Assembly: GCA_910586215.1 (NCBI GenBank)
Contig: CAJUGH010000016.1
Coordinates: forward strand, 28,655-92,654
Direction: 5' to 3'
From: an uncultured Acetatifactor sp.
GTDB taxonomy: Bacteria; Bacillota; Clostridia; Lachnospirales; Lachnospiraceae
Length of the DNA stretch: 64,000 bases
The notes under the pieces were generated by a model. It saw nothing but the letters and a program-made list of their open reading frames with translations, was not told the origin of the DNA and did no database searches. The number at the start of each line of letters is the position of its first letter. Position 1 is the stretch's first letter. Below are positions 59,298-64,000 of the stretch, in pieces. Made by a program: the position numbers and the translations under genes.

Positions 59298-59329
59298 GTA
59301 ACAGTTCAGACAGGTGTCTGAACTGTTAC
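59298..59329. other. Perfect 14-bp hairpin after the polygalacturonase gene
   Basis: GTAACAGTTCAGACA pairs with TGTCTGAACTGTTAC around a very short loop. There is no T run on either side, so termination is uncertain. The string CTGAACTGTTAC is also part of the 17-bp repeats flanking the methyltransferase gene. Confidence 0.55.
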
Positions 59330-59367
59330 GCTTGTACGGAAAAAAATACAATATTTTCAAAAAAACT

Positions 59368-59396
59368 CTTGCAAAGTCCCAAATTACCATGTATAC
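59368..59396 (+). promoter_or_regulatory. Promoter of the S10 ribosomal protein operon
   Basis: TTGCAA (59368-59373), 17-bp spacer, TATACT (59391-59396). Start point near 59403. An A-rich stretch upstream (about 59340-59364) may act as an UP element. Confidence 0.8.
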
Positions 59397-59402
59397 TTAC
59401 TG

Positions 59403-59682
59403 ATGCTGTGACATGATAGCTGTGAAACGTGAGGTTGCTGGTTGTCAGCAATGGCGATCAGGTTTTCCGTGGAGCGAATGTCAAGTTAGGAAACTGACGA
59501 CAAGTCACTGTACCGATTGAGAGTCTACAGGTTATGTAGAAACAACGTGTGAGGATCCGGCCAAGAGATAGTTGCGTGAGGTTCTAGGACACACACGGAA
59601 GAGTGTACAGTCACCGCTTGTCGTACTGGGAGGGAAACAGATTTCCATTCCCGGAAAGTGCGAAAAGGAGGCGACTTTTTTT
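59403..59682 (+). ncRNA. Structured 5' leader of the S10 operon (candidate ribosomal-protein-responsive leader)
   Basis: About 280 nt are transcribed before rpsJ. A long-range stem pairs 59497-59513 (ACGACAAGTCACTGTAC) with 59605-59624 almost fully, enclosing smaller hairpins (CTACA...TGTAG at 59525-59539, and CGTGTG with CACACG). Further stems are TTGCTG/CAGCAA and CAG-TTTTCC/GGAAACTG upstream. E. coli controls this operon through an L4-binding leader; leader motifs have also been proposed in Clostridia, but whether this matches one I cannot check. The next 50 nt end with AAAAGGAGG and a T-rich stretch before ATG 59683. Confidence 0.7.
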
Positions 59683-60000
59683 ATGGCAAGTCAAGTAATG
59701 AGAATCACCCTTAAGGCTTATGAGCATCAGCTGGTGGACGCTTCTGCCAGGAAGATCATCGAGACGGTGAAGAAGACCGGTTCCGAGGTAAGCGGTCCCG
59801 TGCCCCTTCCCACCAAGAAGGAGGTTGTGACGATCCTTAGGGCCGTACACAAGTATAAGGATTCCAGGGAGCAGTTCGAGCAGAGGACCCACAAGAGGCT
59901 CATCGACATCATCGCGCCTACCCAGAAGACAGTAGATGCCCTCCAGAGGCTGGAGATGCCTGCAGGTGTGTACATTGACATCAAAATGAAAACCAAATAA
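59683..60000 (+). CDS. rpsJ: 30S ribosomal protein S10
   Basis: A 105-residue protein of the 30S head and also the NusE component of antitermination complexes. The sequence MASQVMRITLKAYEH..., the HxLVDxxAxKI helix and GPVPLPTKKEVVTILRAVHKYKDSREQFEQRTHKRLID are typical (shown here in part). Start MASQ at 59683 with AAAAGGAGG; the frame further upstream belongs to the leader RNA. First gene of the operon; rplC follows after 144 bp, an unusually long gap. Confidence 0.98.
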   Translation: MASQVMRITLKAYEHQLVDASARKIIETVKKTGSEVSGPVPLPTKKEVVTILRAVHKYKDSREQFEQRTHKRLIDIIAPTQKTVDALQRLEMPAGVYIDIKMKTK

Positions 60001-60144
60001 GAAAACAAAACCTCTACTTAGACGTAAGAACACATTGTCCCGCGAAAAGGGGGAAGGGAAAGGATATTCCCACGGTTATGGCGCAACATGTAACCGGGTG
60101 GTCCGCTATGTAGAAAGCCTGTAAAAGGCAGAAAGAGAGGAAAA

Positions 60145-60828
60145 ATGAAGAAAGCGATTTTGGCAACCAAAGTGGGCATGACCCAGATCTTCCATGAAGA
60201 CGGCACACTGATTCCCGTTACCGTCCTTCAGGCAGGCCCCTGTGTAGTGACACAGATCAAGACCCAGGAGAACGATGGCTACAAGGCAGTCCAGGTAGGC
60301 TTCGTGGACAAGAAGGACAGGATCGTGAACAAGGATGCCAAGGGACAGAAGGAAGTCATCCACAGGCACGGTGCCAACAAGGCGGAGCAGGGACACTTCA
60401 AGAAGGCCGGTGTCAGCTCCAAGAGATATATCAGGGAGTTTAAGTTTGAGAACGCTGAGGAATATAGCCTGGGAGCAGAGATTAAGGCAGATATCTTCGA
60501 AAAAGGGGATAAGATTGATGCTTCTGCAATCTCCAAGGGAAAAGGATTCCAGGGTGCGATCAAGAGACTGGGACAGCACAGGGGGCCTATGAAGCACGGT
60601 TCCAAGTTCCACCGTCACCAGGGTTCCAATGGTGCGTGTTCCTCCCCCAGCCGCGTGTTCAAGGGCAAGGGAATGCCTGGACATATGGGCGCCGTAAAGG
60701 TGACGGTCCAGAACCTTGAGGTGGTGATGGTGGATGCCGAGAAGAACCTGCTCCTGGTGAAGGGTGCAGTGCCGGGTCCCAAGAAAGGTCTGATCACCAT
60801 CAAAGAAACTGTTAAGACACAAGGCTGA
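60145..60828 (+). CDS. rplC: 50S ribosomal protein L3
   Basis: A 227-residue 23S-rRNA-binding protein that starts 50S assembly. Typical are KKAILATKVGMTQIF at the N-terminus and the RRNA-binding loop GQHRGPMKHGSKFHR followed by GRVFKGKGMPGHMG-like sequence (here SRVFKGKGMPGHMG). There is a charged extension in the middle as in other Firmicutes. Start ATG 60145 follows AGAGAGG. Confidence 0.98.
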   Translation: MKKAILATKVGMTQIFHEDGTLIPVTVLQAGPCVVTQIKTQENDGYKAVQVGFVDKKDRIVNKDAKGQKEVIHRHGANKAEQGHFKKAGVSSKRYIREFKFENAEEYSLGAEIKADIFEKGDKIDASAISKGKGFQGAIKRLGQHRGPMKHGSKFHRHQGSNGACSSPSRVFKGKGMPGHMGAVKVTVQNLEVVMVDAEKNLLLVKGAVPGPKKGLITIKETVKTQG

Positions 60829-60852
60829 TAGCGGGAAAGGAGGATCAATCAT

Positions 60853-61473
60853 ATGGCACAGGTATCTGTTTATAATATGGAAGGCCAGGAAGTTGGCACA
60901 ATAGAATTAAACGATGCAATATTTGGTGTGGAAGTAAACGAGCACCTGGTACACATGGCAGTGGTACAGCATCTTGCAAATATGCGCCAGGGTACACAGA
61001 AGGCGAAGACCCGCGGCGAGGTATCCGGAGGTGGCAGGAAGCCCTGGAGGCAGAAAGGCACAGGTCATGCAAGGCAGGGTTCTACCAGGTCACCCCAGTG
61101 GACCGGCGGTGGTGTGGTGTTTGCACCCACTCCAAGGGACTATTCCTTCAAGATCAACAAGAAGGAGAAGAGGGCGGCACTGAAGTCTGCCCTTACCAAC
61201 AAGGTGACTGGAAGCAACTTGATCGTGTTGGATGAACTGAAATTGGATGAGATCAAGACCAAGAATTTCGTGAGGGTAATGAATAACCTGAAGGTGGAGG
61301 CAGGCCTGGTGGTCCTGGCAGAAAGCGACACAAACGTGGCCCTGTCCGCAAGAAATCTGGCACAGGTGGACACCTGTGTGGCCGATTCCATCAATGTGTA
61401 TGACATTATGAAGGCCAAGAAGCTTGTCCTGACCCGGGACGCCGTTGCAAAGATTGAGGAGGTGTTCGCATAA
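60853..61473 (+). CDS. rplD: 50S ribosomal protein L4
   Basis: A 206-residue 50S protein lining the exit tunnel; in E. coli also the feedback regulator of this operon. The loop GGGRKPWRQKGTGHARQGS and RSPQWTGGGVVFAP are the L4 hallmarks. It starts 24 bp after rplC and its stop overlaps the rplW start by 1 base (TAATG). Confidence 0.98.
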   Translation: MAQVSVYNMEGQEVGTIELNDAIFGVEVNEHLVHMAVVQHLANMRQGTQKAKTRGEVSGGGRKPWRQKGTGHARQGSTRSPQWTGGGVVFAPTPRDYSFKINKKEKRAALKSALTNKVTGSNLIVLDELKLDEIKTKNFVRVMNNLKVEAGLVVLAESDTNVALSARNLAQVDTCVADSINVYDIMKAKKLVLTRDAVAKIEEVFA

Positions 61474-61772
61474 TGGCTGATATTAAATACTATGACGTAA
61501 TCCTCAAACCGGTTATTACCGAGAAGAGTATGGCTGGTATGGGCGAGAAGAAATATACTTTCCTGGTTCATACCCAGGCCAATAAGACCCAGATCAAGGA
61601 AGCCGTAGAGAAGATGTTCGAGGGCACCAAGGTAAAGCGTGTCAACACCATGAACTATGATGGCAAGAACAAGAGACGTGGCATGGTGGTTGGCAAGACA
61701 GCCAAGACCAAGAAGGCGGTCGTACAGCTCACCGAGGACAGCAAGGATATTGAGATTTTTGCTGGCCTGTGA
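61473..61772 (+). CDS. rplW: 50S ribosomal protein L23
   Basis: A 99-residue 50S protein at the tunnel exit, the docking site of trigger factor and SRP. DVILKPVITEKSM and the KxxIKEAVEKMF helix with the VNTMN loop are typical. The start codon overlaps the rplD stop. Confidence 0.98.
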   Translation: MADIKYYDVILKPVITEKSMAGMGEKKYTFLVHTQANKTQIKEAVEKMFEGTKVKRVNTMNYDGKNKRRGMVVGKTAKTKKAVVQLTEDSKDIEIFAGL

Positions 61773-61838
61773 TGCGGGATTTAAGTATGCGGCCCGGGAA
61801 GGGCTGCGCAAAGAATCAAAGAAAAGGAGATAAGAACA

Positions 61839-62681
61839 ATGGGAATTAAGACATATAATCCCTATACACCTTCCAGAAGGAACATGACGGGATCCGACCA
61901 TGCGGAGATTACCAAGCAGACGCCCGAAAAGAGCCTGTGCAAATCCTTAAAGAAGCATTCCGGACGCAACAATCAGGGCAAGATTACGGTAAGACACCGC
62001 GGTGGCGGCTCCAGGAGAAAATACAGGATCATAGATTTCAAGAGGAATAAAGACGGGATTCCCGCAACTGTAATCGGTATTGAGTACGATCCCAACAGAA
62101 GCGCCAATATCGCACTGATCTGCTACGCAGATGGTGAGAAGGCTTATATCATAGCACCCCAGGGACTGACAGACGGCATGAAGGTCATGAACGGACCTGA
62201 GGCAGAGGTAAAAGTAGGCAACTGCCTTCCCTTGTCTGAGATCCCTGTAGGTACCCAGGTGCACAATATTGAACTGTATCCCGGAAAGGGCGGCCAGATG
62301 GCGCGTTCTGCCGGCAACAGCGCACAGTTGATGGCCAAGGAAGGCAAGTATGCGACACTGCGCCTTCCCTCTGGTGAGATGAGAATGATTCCTCTTGTCT
62401 GCCGTGCCACAATAGGGATTGTGGGCAATGCGGACCACAACCTGGTCAAGATCGGAAAGGCAGGACGTAAGCGTCACATGGGCATCCGCCCTACCGTGCG
62501 CGGATCTGTCATGAACCCCAACGACCATCCTCATGGCGGCGGTGAAGGCAAGACCGGCATCGGACGTCCCGGTCCCAGCACTCCCTGGGGCAAGCCTGCA
62601 CTGGGTCTTAAGACCCGCAAGGCGAAGAAGCCTTCCAACAAGCTGATCGTAAGAAGACGTGACGGCAGGGCAATCAAATAG
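61839..62681 (+). CDS. rplB: 50S ribosomal protein L2
   Basis: A 280-residue 50S protein needed for peptidyl-transferase activity and subunit joining. Clear motifs: GIKTYNPYTPSRRNMTGSD, the GRNNQGKITVRHRGGG core (SGRNNQGKITVRHRGGGSRR) and the C-terminal NPNDHPHGGGEGKTGIGRPGPSTPWGKP region. The gap to rplW is 66 bp with AAAAGGAG before ATG 61839. Confidence 0.98.
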   Translation: MGIKTYNPYTPSRRNMTGSDHAEITKQTPEKSLCKSLKKHSGRNNQGKITVRHRGGGSRRKYRIIDFKRNKDGIPATVIGIEYDPNRSANIALICYADGEKAYIIAPQGLTDGMKVMNGPEAEVKVGNCLPLSEIPVGTQVHNIELYPGKGGQMARSAGNSAQLMAKEGKYATLRLPSGEMRMIPLVCRATIGIVGNADHNLVKIGKAGRKRHMGIRPTVRGSVMNPNDHPHGGGEGKTGIGRPGPSTPWGKPALGLKTRKAKKPSNKLIVRRRDGRAIK

Positions 62682-62694
62682 AGGAGGAGAGACA

Positions 62695-62976
62695 ATGGCT
62701 AGATCACTAAAAAAAGGACCTTTTGCAGACGCGAGCCTGCTGAAGAAAGTAGACGCTTTAAATGCATCCGGACAGAAGCAGGTCATCAAGACCTGGTCCC
62801 GCCGTTCTACAATTTTCCCTTCTTTTGTGGGACACACAATTGCAGTCCATGACGGCAGGAAGCATGTGCCTGTATATGTGACCGAGGATATGGTAGGCCA
62901 TAAGCTTGGTGAGTTTGTAGCCACCAGGACATACCGCGGACACGGCAAGGACGAGAAGAAGTCCAAAGTAAGGTAA
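62695..62976 (+). CDS. rpsS: 30S ribosomal protein S19
   Basis: A 93-residue 30S head protein. MARSLKKGPFADASLLKKV, WSRRSTIFPSFVGHTIAVHDGRKHVPVYVTEDMVGHKLGEF are the family sequence (shown in parts). Start ATG 62695 follows GAGGAGG; 13 bp after rplB. Confidence 0.98.
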   Translation: MARSLKKGPFADASLLKKVDALNASGQKQVIKTWSRRSTIFPSFVGHTIAVHDGRKHVPVYVTEDMVGHKLGEFVATRTYRGHGKDEKKSKVR

Positions 62977-63164
62977 CAAGATAACCATCATACGCACAAT
63001 TACCCGGGAGGGTATTGCAGGATGTCTGACTGCAGCAAGGAGCTGTAGCAGATGCGGAAGGAACAGCGGACGGTCCGGGAGCCACAAGGTTTCTGGAACC
63101 GGGGACTGTTCGAGGAACCCAGTGGGCAGGACCCCGGGATTCCTGGAAAAGGAGGATATCATCT
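62977..63164 (+). other. 188-bp structured spacer between rpsS and rplV
   Basis: In this operon the gap is usually only a few to tens of bases. Here it holds several hairpins: an 11-bp stem with one bulge (63025-63052, TCTG-A-CTGCAGC with GCTGTAG-CAGA), a GGTT/AACC hairpin and a GGGG/CCCC one further on, with AAAAGGAGG just before rplV. No open reading frame was found. Confidence 0.55.
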
Positions 63165-63554
63165 ATGGCTAAGGGACATAGAAGTCAGATTAAGAGAGAG
63201 AGAAATGCCCAGAAGGATGCAAGACCCTCTGCAAAGCTGTCTTATGCGAGGGTATCCGTACAGAAGGCATGCTTTGTACTGGATGCAATCAGAGGAAAGG
63301 ATGTGCAGACAGCACTGGGTATCCTGGAGTATAATCCCAGATATGCTTCCAGCCTCATCAAGAAGCTGCTTGAGTCAGCTATTGCAAATGCGGAGAACAA
63401 CGGCGGATTGAACAGGGAGAACCTGTATGTGGCAGAGTGCTATGCAAACAAAGGACCTACCATGAAGCGTGTTCACCCCAGGGCACAGGGAAGGGCTTAC
63501 AGGATCGAGAAGAGAATGAGCCATATCACTGTTGTGCTTGATGAGAAGAAGTAA
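63165..63554 (+). CDS. rplV: 50S ribosomal protein L22
   Basis: A 129-residue 50S protein that lines the tunnel beside L4. The core (RVSVQKACFVLDAIRGKDVQTALGIL) and the C-terminal beta-hairpin tip (GPTMKRVHPRAQGRAYRIEKRMSHITVVL, given in part) are typical. ATG 63165 follows AAAAGGAGG. Confidence 0.98.
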   Translation: MAKGHRSQIKRERNAQKDARPSAKLSYARVSVQKACFVLDAIRGKDVQTALGILEYNPRYASSLIKKLLESAIANAENNGGLNRENLYVAECYANKGPTMKRVHPRAQGRAYRIEKRMSHITVVLDEKK

Positions 63555-63574
63555 GGAAAGGAGCAAACAATACA

Positions 63575-64000
63575 ATGGGACAGAAAGTAAATCCTCATGG
63601 CATGAGAGTCGGGGTCATCAAGGACTGGGACTCCAAATGGTACGCTGAAGGCGAATTTTCCGAGTATCTTGTGGAAGATTACAACATCAGGAAGTACCTG
63701 AAGAAGAAATTATACAGTGCAGGTGTGTCCAAGATTGAGATCGAGCGTGCATCTGACAGGGTGCGTGTCATCATCCATACTGCGAAGCCCGGCGTGATCA
63801 TCGGCAAGGGCGGCGCTGAGATTGAAGTGACCAAGAATGAACTTTCCAAGCTTACGGACAAGAAAGTCCTGATTGACATCAAGGAGATCAAGAAGCCCGA
63901 CAAGGATGCACAGCTTGTGGCTGAGAACATTGCACAGCAGCTGGAGAACCGTGTATCCTTCAGACGTGCCATGAAATCCTGCATGGGCAGGACCATGAAG
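63575..64000 (+). CDS. rpsC: 30S ribosomal protein S3, N-terminal part (cut by the window end)
   Basis: The visible 142 codons begin MGQKVNPHGMRVGVIKDWDS, typical of S3, and contain the KH-domain GXXG loop (VIIGKGGAEIE). S3 helps form the mRNA entry channel. ATG 63575 follows AAGGAAAGGAG. The reading frame is open at the window edge, with no stop. Confidence 0.97.
   Translation, partial: MGQKVNPHGMRVGVIKDWDSKWYAEGEFSEYLVEDYNIRKYLKKKLYSAGVSKIEIERASDRVRVIIHTAKPGVIIGKGGAEIEVTKNELSKLTDKKVLIDIKEIKKPDKDAQLVAENIAQQLENRVSFRRAMKSCMGRTMK

Overview
The window looks like a chromosomal segment from a gut-type Firmicute, most likely a Lachnospiraceae relative (class Clostridia). The reasons are the Shine-Dalgarno-led genes, a FabK/FabT-style fatty-acid cluster with no fabI, LplA/LplB/YtcP-type oligosaccharide ABC transporter genes without their own ATPase, many intracellular plant-glycan hydrolases, and a Gram-positive order in the S10 ribosomal operon. 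By eye the sequence is rather GC-rich, except for a more AT-rich island at about 0.8-3.7 kb. No tRNA, rRNA, CRISPR array, transposase or prophage gene was seen. The genus assignment is inference.

Layout. 0-0.65 kb: 3' end of a fucose/arabinose isomerase-family gene. 0.8-3.7 kb: a two-gene restriction-modification unit whose architecture (nuclease-methylase fusion plus a two-domain specificity subunit) matches BcgI-type (type IIB) systems. 3.9-9.0 kb: an SDR oxidoreductase, an AraC/GyrI-like regulator, a MATE pump and an ArsR-like regulator, with three intergenic structured repeats. 9.4-20 kb: sugar enzymes (GH51 arabinofuranosidase, DUF2264 protein, a large beta-helix protein) mixed with a lipoprotein, a membrane Fe-S protein and a zinc-ribbon/LRR membrane protein. 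20-22 kb: a chemoreceptor.

22-30.5 kb: the fatty-acid operon acpP-fabK-fabD-fabG-fabF-fabZ-accDA-fabH-marR. It has a strong promoter and a FabT-like palindrome in front of acpP. The carboxyltransferase is a single AccD-AccA fusion, and accB and accC are not in the window. It runs on into a degenerate hybrid histidine kinase and a cardiolipin synthase, so lipid synthesis and membrane remodelling are linked. 33.8-39 kb: an ECF sigma factor with a close match to an ECF-type promoter in front of it, its putative anti-sigma factor, a second MATE pump and a KdpDE-like two-component pair. 39-40 kb: an RlmI/RlmK-like methyltransferase flanked by a 17-bp direct repeat.

40.2-59.3 kb is the most distinctive region. 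A divergent PrpR-like regulator faces a long co-directional gene set: DUF1537 acid-sugar kinase, three ABC transporter genes, a three-part FGE-like/sialidase-like/MORN-like protein, two putative (alpha/alpha)6-barrel hydrolases, an Fe-dependent alcohol dehydrogenase, a DapA-family lyase, a PdxA2-like dehydrogenase and a GH28 polygalacturonase. Almost nothing except the binding protein carries a signal peptide. The picture is import of a pectic or related acidic oligosaccharide, cytoplasmic trimming, and channelling of a four-carbon acid sugar through kinase plus PdxA2 to a triose phosphate; the exact substrate is unknown.

59.3-64 kb: start of the S10 ribosomal operon (rpsJ-rplC-rplD-rplW-rplB-rpsS-rplV-rpsC, the last cut by the window edge), preceded by a consensus-like promoter and a roughly 280-nt, strongly base-paired leader.
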